Counted from the stretch's first letter, positions 24,201 through 32,400 are shown. The stretch is DNA of 64,000 nt from Amblyornis subalaris (GCA_018881555.1 JACAXG010000310.1:139584-203583); one strand, 5' to 3'. Numbers and translations are program-made. The notes: a model not told the origin generated them from the letters alone.

Positions 24201-26832
24201 TGAGCTNGTTTGCAGGTACCTGCTCTCCCTCTGAGCACACGGCACAAAGACGCTGCTGCTCCTCGAGCAGGTCACGGAGTTTTGGTCCTTCCTGTGTTCC
24301 CATTGAGCCTCTCACCGCTTCACCCCGTTGGTAATTGCTCTCGAAAAGCCCAGGGAAGGGAGAAAATGAGATGAAAAGCCACATCAGAGCTGACTGGTAC
24401 TGTCTGTGCTGCAAGGCAAGAAGGCAGTCGAAACAGAGTGGCAGGAGCTGTTGCATCTGGGGCTGGNGGTCACACCAGGGGAGGAGAACTCCAGGGAGGT
24501 TAAATCTGCAATGAGGTTTTCCTTTTCCTGTATTCCAGGTGTACCTGACTGCTGGAAAGGCCTACCAGCTTGAGAAGACCCTGAAGGAGCTTGAGGAAGG
24601 GGCTCAGCACAGCGGCACTACGGACTCGGAGCTGTCGGAGCTGGAGGACAAAGTGGCCTCGGCAGCCGCTCAGGTGCAGCAGGCAGAGAGTGAGGTGAGG
24701 GCCTGGCTCTGAGAGATGCTTTGCTTGGCCAGTGAAGCCAAACTAAGCCACTGGTGGATCCTCCAACCACCATCTGTACGTGTTTTTTCCTCCTCCTAAA
24801 GATATCGGACATCGAATCCCGAATTGCGGCTCTGTCCGCCGCAGGGCTGACAGTGAAGCCTGTGGAAAAGGCAAAGAAGAAGTCGAGTGCGCAGGTGAGC
24901 ATGGAGGGTGGTGGGTGTGAGGTCCCAGCCCTGAGGTGTACATGCTCCCCTGGGCTGTTGCTGCTGCCCCTGGGTGCTGGGAGAGGCTGCCTGTCCTTCC
25001 TGAGCTGTGCCCAGCTCTCCCTGTGCTGCCTGGTGCTCTGCCCATGGCAGAGAGAGTTGTCTGCCTCCTCCTGCACCCCTAGAAACACNTCTGCCCTCCC
25101 TCTGTCCGCAGGCTGCCTGCCTCCTGTCTCCTGGGGCCACCAGCAGCAGTCCCGGGGAGTCTTTGGACGACATCAAAGTGAGTGCGTGTTCAATCACAGG
25201 CTGTGCACGTGGCACGGCGTTAAGCCTGGAGATAACTCCAGGGGGCTGCTTTCAAAGCAGNGGCCTCAGTGGGGACCTCTGCCCTCCCACCCCCTTCCCC
25301 ACAGCAGGCTGCTCCCCTTCTCTTGCAGGCGATGCCCGGACTGCAGAGGTACAGGAGGAAGTTCAACAGTCCCCTGGAAATCACCAGTAAGGAGCGCGGC
25401 TCTGCCCGCGGGAGGTGGGGACCTGTGGGTGGGGGGGTTGGATTCTGGGAGATGCTGGGTGCTTTTCCTCCAGCATCCAGCTGTGTGCCTGCGGTGGGAG
25501 AGCTTCAAAGTCGATGGTGACCTGAAACTTGGCTCAGCAGCTTGTGTGGTAGGGGGCCAATCACTGGGAATGTTTCATCCTGACCACTATCAGTGAGACC
25601 CATTAGGAAATTACTTTTCTATTTCTCTCTTATCTCTCCTCGCAAGCTTGAAGGCGGGAAGAGCGGCTCTCCTCTCAGATAATGGAAGATGAAGGGAGGG
25701 AAGGGGGGAAAGATCATTAAATGCAGAGGTGGAAGAGCGTTTCCCCCATTCACACAGACAATTAACAGAGCTGTTTCCCAAGCTGGTAGGTGGAAAGGTC
25801 CCTTGTCCTCACACTGAGCAGGAGTCATCTGCTCTCCTTCCTGCAAAGGGCAGGCAGATAAAGGCAGCCCGTGGGCCACGTCAGCCCTGCCAGGAGATAG
25901 AGGGATGTGCAATGGGGACAGACGTCACCAGGCAAACCTAATCCCCTGTGCCTGGGCTGGGCCAGGGGGTCATTTGGTCTCCTGACTGCCTGCCTGGCAG
26001 GCCAGTGACTTGGAAAGTTGGGCGTGGAAAGGTGCAGCTGGTGGAAGTTGGCAGAGAAGAGCAGGTCAAGGGAGTGTCATAGGTTTGAGAGGTGAGAGCT
26101 CCTCCCAGGCTGGGCTTTTGCTGTACCACGGAGCTTTCCAGAGCATAGGTCCAGGCAGTTGACTGCTGCCAGGCTGACCCAGCTCACACAGTGCTCTGGA
26201 AACCTGAGTAGCAGCAGTTCTTGTCCCCTTGTCATCCAAGTGTTTCCCGTCACCCTCCCGGAGAGCTGACGCATCCAAACCCACAGCCAGCGGGGGACTG
26301 GTAAATCCCAAGTGACTTGGTGGGTCACTGAAGCCTGTGGTGAGGTGGCTGAGGACCTGCTGCCCATCCCTCTTCCCTCACTACAGGTTTTGACGACTCC
26401 TTTGACCGCAACTCCGTGTACCGCGGCTCCCTGACGCAGAGGAATCCCAACGGGAAGAACCGGAGAGTGGAGAGGCTCTTTGCGGTAGGGACGCAGNCCC
26501 CCGGGGGGGCTGCAGGCCTGGCTTCCAGGGGGACCTGTCCCTCCCCAAGCTCTCCTCAGGCTGCTGCAGCCCTCAGCTCTCAGTGTTGGTCTCACCACGC
26601 TGACTGCTGAGGGCAGGAGCGCTGAGGTTTGAGACGTCATAAACCCCAGAAAAGATGAACACCTCTGAATTCCCGCTGCCTGCGTGGTCCGTGGGATGGG
26701 GCAGGGCCTCGCTCCATGCGGTGGCAGCTAGAGGGGACGAGGAGCCTGCTGGGGGTGGCTCAGGGCGCAGTGGTGAGCTGAGGTTCCTCCTCTTGTGCCT
26801 TGCAGAAGCCTGTGATGACCCACCTGTCCTGA
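3167..26832 (+). CDS. MLPH: Melanophilin (Slac2-a), complete gene, 17 coding exons
   Basis: Melanophilin is the adaptor that binds RAB27A-GTP on melanosomes and recruits myosin Va for transport on actin. Coding exons: 3167-3276, 7176-7397, 8481-8617, 10073-10111, 10729-10823, 11441-11569, 12941-13127, 14290-14450, 18034-18117, 19924-20115, 22457-22642, 24539-24694, 24802-24894, 25112-25177, 25329-25386, 26387-26484, 26806-26832. All junctions are AG/GT and all phases agree, giving 2040 nt or 679 residues; human is about 600. Residues 1-147 form the Slp-homology Rab27-binding domain with eight zinc-ligand Cys at 64, 67, 81, 84, 89, 92, 104 and 107, and the SLEWYYEHV motif at 117-125. An acidic segment (about 170-201) fits the myosin Va tail-binding site. 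The EEEE-rich helix (exon 10) fits the exon-F-binding region. Exons 12-17 match the conserved C-terminal coiled coil and actin-binding part. The gene looks intact. Exon 7 is the least certain exon. Confidence 0.96.
3277..7175 (+). other. MLPH: MLPH intron 1
   Basis: This 3.9-kb intron contains no recognisable exon. The largest forward open frame (4887-5492) shows no family similarity and no matching splice sites. A 16-base T run lies near 6680. No clear CR1 copy is visible in this intron. Confidence 0.7.
7176..7397 (+). CDS. MLPH: MLPH coding exon 2 (FYVE-like zinc finger)
   Basis: Encodes residues 37-111. All eight Cys of the zinc-binding core lie here ([22 protein letters not shown] and WVCDPC). 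Human melanophilin has the same spacing. The acceptor is ttttctgcag and the donor is GTAATC after AG (phase 2). A CR1 element starts about ten bases past the donor. Confidence 0.97.
7408..8337 (-). mobile_element. CR1 LINE fragment, about 0.93 kb
   Basis: This is the longest CR1 copy in the window, in reverse orientation. It contains 'ggttgctccaagccccatc', 'ggacacttccagggatggg', 'cttctctgggcaacctgtg' and, further in, 'gttgaaccacatgaggttc', all standard CR1 segments. It fills most of MLPH intron 2 between exon 2 and exon 3. Confidence 0.93.
8481..8617 (+). CDS. MLPH: MLPH coding exon 3
   Basis: Encodes residues 111-157, with [14 protein letters not shown] followed by [10 protein letters not shown], the second half of the Slp-homology domain that contacts Rab27. 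The acceptor is tttgggcag and the donor GTGAGG (phase 1). An N at 8603 makes one codon (residue 151) ambiguous. Confidence 0.96.
8838..9012 (-). mobile_element. CR1 LINE fragment
   Basis: Reverse-oriented CR1 3' part: 'aggatcattagagttg', 'gtgccacatctacac', then 'cctgggcagcctgttccag' and 'ctaatatctgatgttt'. It is diverged and lies in MLPH intron 3. Confidence 0.85.
9013..10072 (+). other. MLPH: Rest of MLPH intron 3
   Basis: No exon, RNA gene or clear repeat is seen in this stretch apart from AT-rich text near 9.28-9.35 kb. Confidence 0.6.
10073..10111 (+). CDS. MLPH: MLPH coding exon 4 (39-nt microexon)
   Basis: A 39-nt exon encoding most of [12 protein letters not shown] (residues 157-170). 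The acceptor is cttcctttag and the donor GTAAGT. Its phase (1 to 1) fits both neighbours exactly. Being a multiple of three, it could be skipped without a frameshift. It joins the Rab-binding domain to the acidic segment. Confidence 0.88.
10729..10823 (+). CDS. MLPH: MLPH coding exon 5 (acidic segment)
   Basis: Encodes residues 170-201, including [12 protein letters not shown]. By position and acidity this matches the myosin Va globular-tail-binding segment of mammalian melanophilin; the match is inferred from position, not from identity. Acceptor cccctccag, donor GTGAGT, ending in phase 0. Confidence 0.9.
11441..11569 (+). CDS. MLPH: MLPH coding exon 6
   Basis: Encodes residues 202-244, including [16 protein letters not shown], which closely matches the human KRLLSVHDFDFEGDSD segment. 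Acceptor tttgctaaag, donor GTACTG. Both ends are phase 0. The N at 11497 is in a third codon position (TCN, Ser). Confidence 0.96.
12303..12637 (+). other. MLPH: Candidate alternative 3'-terminal exon of MLPH
   Basis: A very strong acceptor lies here: about 35 bases of nearly pure pyrimidine and then a gcagcag (NAGNAG) site. Read in phase 0 from exon 6 it gives four codons (Q, N, S, M) and then TGA at 12315-12317. An AATAAA follows at 12632-12637. Together these could make a short transcript encoding about 248 residues. It may also be an unused decoy site; there is no expression evidence. Confidence 0.3.
12675..12895 (-). mobile_element. CR1 LINE fragment next to MLPH exon 7
   Basis: Reverse-oriented CR1 beginning 'tcatagaatcacagaag' and continuing through 'ggttgctccaagccccatc', 'ggacacttccagggatggg' and the 'gagctggaggcagcac' block. 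It ends about 45 bases before the predicted exon 7 acceptor. Confidence 0.92.
12941..13127 (+). CDS. MLPH: MLPH coding exon 7
   Basis: Encodes residues 245-307. The frame is open and rich in Ser, Asp and Glu ([16 protein letters not shown] at its start). The donor GTAGGT is clear and its phase (1) fits exon 8. The acceptor at 12940 (ctcaactctcag) has a weak pyrimidine tract and was chosen because it alone preserves the phase from exon 6. This region is poorly conserved in mammals, so the 5' edge is the least certain in the gene. Confidence 0.75.
14290..14450 (+). CDS. MLPH: MLPH coding exon 8
   Basis: Encodes residues 307-360. [13 protein letters not shown] and [16 protein letters not shown] match human ADVDTSDEESIRA and SHHSKRRGRASSESQI. 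Acceptor ctccccaaag, donor GTAGCA, ending in phase 0. Confidence 0.95.
14451..18033 (+). other. MLPH: MLPH intron 8
   Basis: This 3.6-kb intron holds one CR1 copy (17093-17320) and otherwise no recognised feature. The last 40 bases form a CT-rich acceptor tract. Confidence 0.7.
17093..17320 (-). mobile_element. CR1 LINE fragment
   Basis: Reverse-oriented CR1 3' end with 'ggttgctccaagccccatc', 'cctggcctggaacgc' and 'cttctctgggcaacctgtg'. Several Ns fall inside it, which fits a polymorphic or hard-to-call repeat. Confidence 0.92.
18034..18117 (+). CDS. MLPH: MLPH coding exon 9
   Basis: Encodes residues 361-388, [21 protein letters not shown] and on. It aligns with the helical IFELNKHISAVECLL segment of human melanophilin. 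Acceptor tccctgtag, donor GTAACC, both phase 0. Heptad-like spacing suggests a coiled coil in the exon-F-binding part. Confidence 0.94.
18229..18335 (-). mobile_element. CR1 LINE fragment
   Basis: Short reverse-oriented CR1 tail: 'atcataggaatatttg', 'gagtccaaccattaacc' and 'accactgccaagtcc', ending near 'aaagtgccaca'. It lies about 110 bases past the exon 9 donor. Confidence 0.85.
19120..19275 (+). mobile_element. Probable old CR1-like LINE fragment
   Basis: The text 'gccctggaataggttgcct' and the following 'ttggaggctgttaaaaac' resemble the 3' part of an old, diverged CR1 or L3 element in forward orientation. A RepeatMasker run would decide. Confidence 0.4.
19924..20115 (+). CDS. MLPH: MLPH coding exon 10 (acidic/basic helix)
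   Basis: Encodes residues 389-452. [20 protein letters not shown] and [15 protein letters not shown] match human [20 protein letters not shown] and SSEEEEAKDEKAE. This is the helical region linked to binding of myosin Va exon F. Acceptor ctccttcag, donor GTAATC, phase 0 at both ends. Confidence 0.96.
20116..22456 (+). other. MLPH: MLPH intron 10
   Basis: This 2.3-kb intron shows no exon or clear repeat. A short local duplication of 'ctcctgggat' and 'ggcaaagctcct' lies at about 20941-20992. CpG frequency rises in the last 450 bases. Confidence 0.6.
22457..22642 (+). CDS. MLPH: MLPH coding exon 11
   Basis: Encodes residues 453-514, including [20 protein letters not shown] and a C-terminal EAYRELEEN helix. 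This part has no clear counterpart in the human melanophilin sequence and accounts for much of the extra length. Acceptor gctctcgcag, donor GTAAGG, phase 0 at both ends, so it can be skipped in frame. The smooth helix pattern supports real coding. Confidence 0.88.
22643..24538 (+). other. MLPH: MLPH intron 11
   Basis: No exon was found. A short imperfect tandem duplication containing 'agcttataaataaaag' and 'aagcagggagctg' lies at about 23298-23364. Confidence 0.6.
24539..24694 (+). CDS. MLPH: MLPH coding exon 12
   Basis: Encodes residues 515-566. It ends with [20 protein letters not shown], matching human [20 protein letters not shown]. Acceptor tgtattccag, donor GTGAGG, phase 0. Coiled-coil forming. 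Confidence 0.96.
24802..24894 (+). CDS. MLPH: MLPH coding exon 13
   Basis: Encodes residues 567-597, [20 protein letters not shown] then a Lys-rich tail. It is nearly identical to the human protein. Acceptor cctcctaaag, donor GTGAGC, phase 0. The basic run fits the actin-binding region. Confidence 0.97.
25112..25177 (+). CDS. MLPH: MLPH coding exon 14
   Basis: Encodes residues 598-619, [22 protein letters not shown]. The 66-nt exon has acceptor ctgtccgcag, donor GTGAGT, and phase 0 at both ends, so it could be a cassette exon. Similarity to mammals is low here; splice sites and phase are the main support. Confidence 0.8.
25329..25386 (+). CDS. MLPH: MLPH coding exon 15
   Basis: Encodes residues 620-639, [19 protein letters not shown], matching human AMAVPYLLRRKFSNSLK. 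Acceptor ctcttgcag, donor GTAAGG, ending in phase 1. Confidence 0.94.
26387..26484 (+). CDS. MLPH: MLPH coding exon 16
   Basis: Encodes residues 639-671. [20 protein letters not shown] is almost identical to the C-terminal block of human melanophilin. Acceptor tcactacag, donor GTAGGG, ending in phase 0. Confidence 0.97.
26806..26832 (+). CDS. MLPH: MLPH coding exon 17 (C-terminus)
   Basis: Encodes residues 672-679 (KPVMTHLS) and the TGA stop at 26830-26832. Human melanophilin ends KPVVAHQS. Acceptor gtgccttgcag. Confidence 0.95.
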   Translation, partial: KPVMTHLS

Positions 26833-28815
26833 GCAGAGGGGACCTTCCCGCTTCCGCATTTCAGCGACGACACAAGACCTCAGCAAAGCAAAGCCTCTCA
26901 CCGCCTTCCCTGCAACACCTCCTCCTCCTTNTCCTGAGCCCCCCTCTCTCCCTGAAACCCTGGACGGAAAGGAAGCCAGAGGCCATGGGCGGGAGGCCTT
27001 GCTGGGAGCTGCCGGGAAGAGGAGCAAGGCACTGGGGTGCAGACACGTGGCCAGAGGCTCTCATGGGAGGATGCTGGAATGAGACCTTGGGTTGGGGCAG
27101 CTCTTTGGTCCTGGGTCATCCAAGGGGACCAGGGGGGTGCAGAGCAGGAGTGACCTCTTCACAGGGAGCTGGATGTCAGCGTGGAATTCAGCACAGGGAC
27201 TGGGGCAGTGACACAGCCCTCGCTTGGCAAAAGCTGCCAGTGCCTGCCCCTGCTCTCTCCCAGGCTGCTGGTGAGCAGGGACAGGAGCTGACAGTGAGTG
27301 TGGAATGCCCTTGGGGCAGAAGAGGGACCCAGGCACCCCAGTGCTGGGATTCACNTCCCAGTGCTGGTCCCAGCTCGCTGCCATGTCCCCTTGGAGCATT
27401 GCTCCCCTTCCCTGAGCAGCAAAGCAGGNTGAGAGCAGTGCTGGTTCCCTCCCAGTGAGTGTTTGGCCAACAGGTCTTTGCCCCAAGCCATGCAAACACC
27501 CACTGAGGCTTCTGACACCCTTCCTGAAGCAGAGTGGCCACCTGGGGATGGGAGTGAGGCCAGGCTGAGGGAGGCAGTGACAAGGAAAGTGGAAGAAAGG
27601 CTGGAGGGCTTGGTGGGGATTGGTTTGCTTTCCCAGCTCTCTTAAGATGCCTCCTCTCCATGTGAGGCTGTACCAGCAAGAGATAGAACTCCAGCAAGCA
27701 GAGTGTAGGTGCTCCTCTGCTCCACACAGGGCTCAGCCCCTGCCAAGATGCACTTTGTGGATGAGCACNTCCCCTGTCCCTGGTGATGGCATTGCAGAAC
27801 CCCTTAGGGCCATCCCATCCTTTGGAGGGGCTGTGATGACCTTCGGGGGCTGCAGTGGCCCTGGGCCCTGGTAACACCCTCCCCCAGATCCCCCCAAGGT
27901 GTTTGCTTTCCTCCAAAATTTCATTCTCCACACCCACTAACCCCAGCGGATCAGTGCCCGGCCCCACATCCATGACCAGCACATAAGGATGGGAAGAGGG
28001 TTGCTTCTTCTTGCAGGTCACTTTGGAAGAGGTTTTTTGCTCAGTCCCTGTCCTGTGTAGCCCCCACCTCTCTCCTTCCCTCCCTCCCTTCCCAGCAGGC
28101 AAAGTGGGGAGGATCACTCGCGGCTGGAGCAGGGATATCAGACCAACGCTGACAGTTTCCCCTCGATGGCCTCTCAGGCTGGATCATTTTAGGCAATTCC
28201 TGTGCATCTGAGCTAAAACCACTTTAATCATGAGCAGTAGGGTGAATTCTCATGCAAGTAACACATGCATTTGGCTTTGGTAGTAGTAGAGGCTGCTAAC
28301 CGCCTAGAAATTGGTCCTGTGGCCACCCCAGAGAGTATTGTAAGTCCATAGTCTGGGCTTCCCAGCTGGAAACAAAACCAGTTTCTTAATTTAAAATTAA
28401 ATCCTTCTGGCCTGAGGCTCAGAAGGGTAAGTGCAAACCTCTGCTGGTGCAGAAACTCTCCCAGACACTGCGGCTTTACTGGATCCATCTCCTGCTGCTC
28501 CGCCAGCCTCGGTGCTGGGATGGCAGCTCCTGGCAGGAGAGAACTCCACCACGATCATCCCGAGGGTTTGCACCCACCCTTTTGGTGTCAGGGTTCAGGC
28601 TTCACCCCAATCCCACCTCTTGCTGGGTCTGGTTTCAAATCCTTCCACGCCTGCCCCTGTGAAGGAATCCTCGCAGGGAGCCTCAGCAGTGCAGACCAAG
28701 ATATTGTCCAGTAGCCACCCACGTTGCTCTTTGCTGGTTTCCTGACCCATCTGCCTGTGTAGAGATTGTAACACATGTACACACTAAATCATGCAATAAA
28801 GCCAATTCTGTGTCC
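26833..28815 (+). other. MLPH: MLPH 3'UTR
   Basis: The stretch between the MLPH stop and the first good poly(A) signal has no coding exon. Long minus-strand open frames here (for example 27188-28117) are chance frames in GC-rich DNA. The extent is inferred from the AATAAA at 28795. Confidence 0.6.
28795..28800 (+). terminator. MLPH: MLPH polyadenylation signal
   Basis: Canonical AATAAA about 1.96 kb after the stop codon, followed by TG-rich text ('ttctgtgtccag'). An ATTAAA near 28396 is a possible upstream alternative. Confidence 0.6.
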
Positions 28816-28885
28816 AGAACCATCCACCCATTTCTCAGTGCCTGTTTTTTTCGGCTCACTNGAGTGGAAGGCTCCTTTCTCTTTC

Positions 28886-29335
28886 CATAGAATCCCAAAA
28901 CGGTTTGGGTTGGGAGGGACCTTAAAGCCCATCTCATCCCATCCCCTGCCATGGGCAGGGACACCTTCCACTATCCCAGGTTTCTCCAAGCCCCATCCAA
29001 CCTGGCCTTGGACACTTCCAGGGATGGGGCAGCCACAGCTTCTCTGGGCAACCTGTGCCAGGGCCTCCCCACCCTCACAGGGAAGAATTCCTTACCGGTA
29101 TCCCATCTCACCCTGCCCTCTGGCAGTGGGATCCATTCCCCCTTGTCTTGGCACTCCGTGCCCTTGTCCCAAGTCCCTCTCCAGCTCTCCTGGAGCCCCT
29201 TTAGGCACTGGAAGGGGCTCTGAGGTCTCTCCAGAGCCTCCTCTTCCCCAGGTGAACACCCTGAGCTGTCCCAGCCTGGCTCCAGGGCAGAGGAGCTCCA
29301 GCCCTTGGAGAATCTTCACTCCAGCAGGTTCATGT
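28886..29335 (-). mobile_element. CR1 LINE fragment
   Basis: Reverse-oriented CR1 starting 'ccatagaatcccaaaac', with 'ggttgggagggaccttaaag', 'ggacacttccagggatggg', 'cttctctgggcaacctgtg' and 'cagcctggctccagggcag'. It separates the MLPH 3' end from the PRLH promoter. Confidence 0.94.
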
Positions 29336-29985
29336 CCATCCATTTCTTTAACCAACCTGTGCCCCCCTTGCTTGAAAACTGCCCATGTGGAGCAGACAGG
29401 AGCTGGATCAGCCGCTCCAAAGCCGAATGGGGGCAGAGGGTGTAGATCAGGATGGCCCCATGACCAGTCAGGTACTGGTCACAGAGCCACAGGTGTGAGA
29501 AACGTGGGGCAGTGGTGCCCAGTGGTGAAGCCGGGTGGGCAAAGGGGGTGCAGTGTGGTGGTAAGGAGGGGCTGATCCTGAAATAAATGCACTGCTCCAA
29601 CTTGCACGGAAACCCCGAATCCAATCTGGCAGCTGGAGCCACACGAAACACAAGCCCACAACGCTGAGGGGTTGATTTAAATCCATATTAAATAATTGCA
29701 CCCATAATTGTAGAGAGAGGCCTGCTGAGCCCAGCATGTGCGTTTCCATGGCCGACACCCAGGGAGGGTTTTCTCCTCCCTTCAGCCCTTTCCCTGCCTC
29801 TGCTGCACGTCTGTGGCAATGCCCCTGTGTCCCCTGCTGCTCCTGTCACCTCTCCCCGGCACTGGCTGTGCTCGGGCACCAGAGCTGGCCACTGCATGGG
29901 ATGGAGCTCTGTCCCAGGGCAAAGCCAGCCCCACATGGGCTTTAAATCCATTTAAAACGGGAGCGGGGGACCGGGCAATGGGGAT
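29336..29985. other. Short intergenic spacer between MLPH and PRLH
   Basis: No gene or clear repeat is seen. GC content increases towards the PRLH promoter. Confidence 0.55.
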
Positions 29986-30502
29986 TTGAAGCCCCCGTGC
30001 CCCGGGGACAAGCCCGTTCGTGCCCCAGCACGGTGCCTTTCCCTCTTCTCTGTGTTTAATGTGCTGATTTCCCTAAGGCAGGTTTTTCCCCGGGGAGTGC
30101 AGGGGGAAGGGTGGCGGTCCCAGCGTGAATCCTGCGGTGGAGTTACACCGCTCGCTCCAGCGTTCAGGGCAGCAGCACGCCCCGAGCCCGGCAGTGCGCG
30201 CCGGGAGGGTGATGGAGCAGAAAACTTCCCCTCGTCCGGAATAACCCCGCGTCGAGGACAGGGATTAGTATATTCCCAAACTATCACCCTCAGCCATCGG
30301 AAGATAAAATGCCGGTCCCTTCTGAGTCATGACAATNCCGGTGCTGATTTGACGAGCGCGGCCGGCGGGGAGGGGAGATGCCCCGGCTCGGTCCCCGCCG
30401 GGGCTCGCCTCTGACATCAGCACGAAACCGGCCATAAAAGCGGCGGCCGGAGGGGACCCCGGCTCAGACAGCAGCACAGCGGGACGGCAGCCGGGAGCCT
30501 CG
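29986..30502 (+). promoter_or_regulatory. PRLH: PRLH promoter and non-coding first exon
   Basis: A CpG-rich block ends in a TATA-like CATAAAAG at 30433-30440. A CRE-like TGACATCA lies 13 bases before it (30412-30419) and an AP-1-type TGAGTCA near 30323. Transcription would begin around 30463-30470. A good donor (cctcg|GTAAGT) at 30502/30503 would end a short non-coding exon. It would splice to an acceptor at 31181 (cttctctcccgcag), 77 bases before the start codon. The first exon is inferred. Confidence 0.55.
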
Positions 30503-31258
30503 GTAAGTGCAGCCCCGGCACCGGGAGCGACGCTTTCCTCTCCCTCGCGTGTTGCTTTTGTTGCTGGATCACTCCCGAGCGCTGCTTTGCCTCCGCGTGT
30601 CCGTCCTTGTGTCTGTCCAGCCGGCTGGGGGGGGTTCCAAAAGTTGGCGGCCACAGCAAACCTGAGCTCCCTGGAGCCTTGTCTCTCTCCTGCTCGGCGT
30701 GCTGCAAANATTTCCTTTGAAAAAGTCCCTGGGAATGGAGCTGCTGCCGCACCCCCGCCGTGTCCTGCCTCAGCCAGCTCTCCCGCTGCGGTCCCTTGCC
30801 CTGCTCCTTCTTTCCAGAAGGCTGCAGAAATCCAGCCCATCACTCAGCCCTGCTCATCACCTCAGTGCCACGAAGGGTGGCACAGGGTGTTCCCAGGTTA
30901 TCATTTCGGCAGCCGCATCCAGGGGTGGTGGGGTCCCACAGGTGTACCGGGGATCCCAGCCAAGATCAGGCCTGATCTAAGGCACTAAGCTAAGGTCAAA
31001 TTCTATTTTAATGAACACGAGGTTTGTGCAGCTCCTGTTTGGAGGTGATGTTTCGCCCAGAGGTATCAGTCCCAGCAAAACCCCCGGGGTTCCGATCCAT
31101 GTGTCCCGTGCCCTTTGCTGCTGGCCCAGGGATGCTGTGATGGGGACACACATCAACGACCAAATCCCTTCTCTCCCGCAGCCACATCNGAGCCTGCCGC
31201 CTTCAGCAGGGGTCAGGAGACTTCAGGGCCAGGTCGCTGCAGCCAGAAAGAGCTGGGG

Positions 31259-31358
31259 ATGAAGCTGGGGGTCACCTGCCTCCTGTGCCTGCTGCTCGTC
31301 TGCCTGACCCTGCCCGTCANCCACGGCCGCGTCCTCGAGCGCTCCGTGGAAATCAGGA
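31259..31358 (+). CDS. PRLH: PRLH coding exon 1
   Basis: Encodes the signal peptide and the start of the propeptide (residues 1-33, ending VLERSVEIR). The donor chosen is ATCAGGA|GTAAGG, equivalent to the human splice position after the MEIR motif. The ATG is the only one in frame. Confidence 0.92.
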
Positions 31359-31795
31359 GTAAGGAGAACATGAGTAAGGGACTCTCCCCAGCCAACCCCC
31401 TGCCTCCAGCCCCTGCTGCATTCCCAGACCCAGCTGCATTTGGGGGGTGAGGAGGTGGTGTCACAGACCTGCTTTGAGACAGCNTTTGCACCACCTTTTA
31501 TCCTCCTCATCCCCCTTCCCTGCTCCCCCGGCGTTCGCCGTCCTCCCGCTCGTGGCTGCAATGCCCCGTCCCCCTCCACGTCCTCTCCAATCCCCATATG
31601 GATCCTCGGCTTTTCCCTGCAGACCCGGACATCGACCCCTCGTGGTACACGGGCCGCGGGATCCGGCCGGTGGGGCGCTTCGGGAGGCGACAAGCGCTGG
31701 CCGGGGGCACCCACGCCGGGGGGGCCGGAGGGCAGCGAGGCTGCGCAGCCCCCCACCCGCACCCCCACCCTCCCCGGCAGGAGCTGGACCCTTGA
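31259..31795 (+). CDS. PRLH: Prolactin-releasing hormone (PrRP) precursor
   Basis: Prepro-PrRP is a secreted RF-amide neuropeptide precursor whose product acts on PRLHR and is tied to feeding, stress and pituitary control. Two coding exons, 31259-31358 and 31623-31795, join in phase 1 to give 90 residues (human 87). Residues 1-23 form a Leu/Cys-rich signal peptide. Residues 34-53, starting NPDIDPSWY and ending GIRPVGRF, correspond to PrRP-20 (human starts TPDINPAWY). GRR (54-56) follows and supplies the amide donor Gly and the dibasic cleavage site. The C-terminal propeptide is Gly/His/Pro-rich and unconserved. An N at 31320 makes residue 21 ambiguous, next to the likely signal cleavage site. 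A second donor 15 nt further on may add five residues. Confidence 0.95.
31623..31795 (+). CDS. PRLH: PRLH coding exon 2 (mature peptide)
   Basis: Encodes residues 34-90 with the RF-amide core RPVGRFGRR. The acceptor is ttttccctgcag. The stop TGA is at 31793-31795. Confidence 0.96.
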
Positions 31796-31807
31796 ACCGG
31801 GGCTGAC

Positions 31808-31813
31808 AATAAA
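31808..31813 (+). terminator. PRLH: PRLH polyadenylation signal
   Basis: AATAAA begins only 13 bases after the stop codon and is followed by a 'ctgtgtccc' GT-containing stretch. The 3'UTR would be only about 35-40 bases. Confidence 0.75.
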
Positions 31814-32400
31814 ATCCCTTCTCCTCTCACCCCTGTGTCCCAGCCTCTCTGTTCCAAAACGCAGCCCNGGGCAGGTGGGTGTGGTGGGTGTGACCCCAAA
31901 ATGTGTGTGGCCGCCGTGGTTTTCCAGCCTCCCCTGGTGGGGTGTGCAGCGTGACAGCCCTTCCCTCTCATGTTTATCCCCTCACATCCCCAAAAANACC
32001 CTAAAAATAAACCCAGAGGGCCCCCTTTCCCAGGTGTATCCCCACAGCGTGCCAGCACCCAGGGGTGCTCCCAACACTTTCATTTCCATGGAGCTGGGGT
32101 CAGAAACAGCCACCCCNTTTCCGTGGAGCTGGGACCAGAAACTCTTGGGGAGCACGTGATGCTCTGTTCCCCCAGTTGACTCAAAATGTGCAAAGGGGAG
32201 GCCCTATAAGGCACGGGGCACTCTGACACCACGCATTTGCTTTGGCCCCAGTCTGGNTCAGTGATTTCTCCCAAGGATGGGCTGTGACCCCTGTAACGGG
32301 GTGGATGGGGTGAGGGCAGCACTGGCTCTGGTCCCTGCGGTCCCCAGCTGCAGGTTGACATGCAGGGAAAAAAACAACACACCTTTAGGGCAATATTCTT

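Noticed and set aside
24754..25596. 280-residue open frame read through MLPH exons 13-15
   Set aside because: Only the exon 13 part is real coding. The rest is intron read-through, as the clear GT donor at 24895 shows.
26655..27458. 267-residue plus-strand open frame over the MLPH last exon
   Set aside because: It uses a different frame from exon 17 and shows no recognisable domain; chance frame in the 3'UTR.
27188..28117. 309-residue minus-strand open frame
   Set aside because: It lies antisense to the MLPH 3'UTR, has no splice logic or family similarity, and is typical of GC-rich DNA with few stops.
30265..30843. 192-residue minus-strand open frame over the PRLH promoter
   Set aside because: Ala/Gly/Pro-rich frame from a CpG island, with no similarity to any protein I know.
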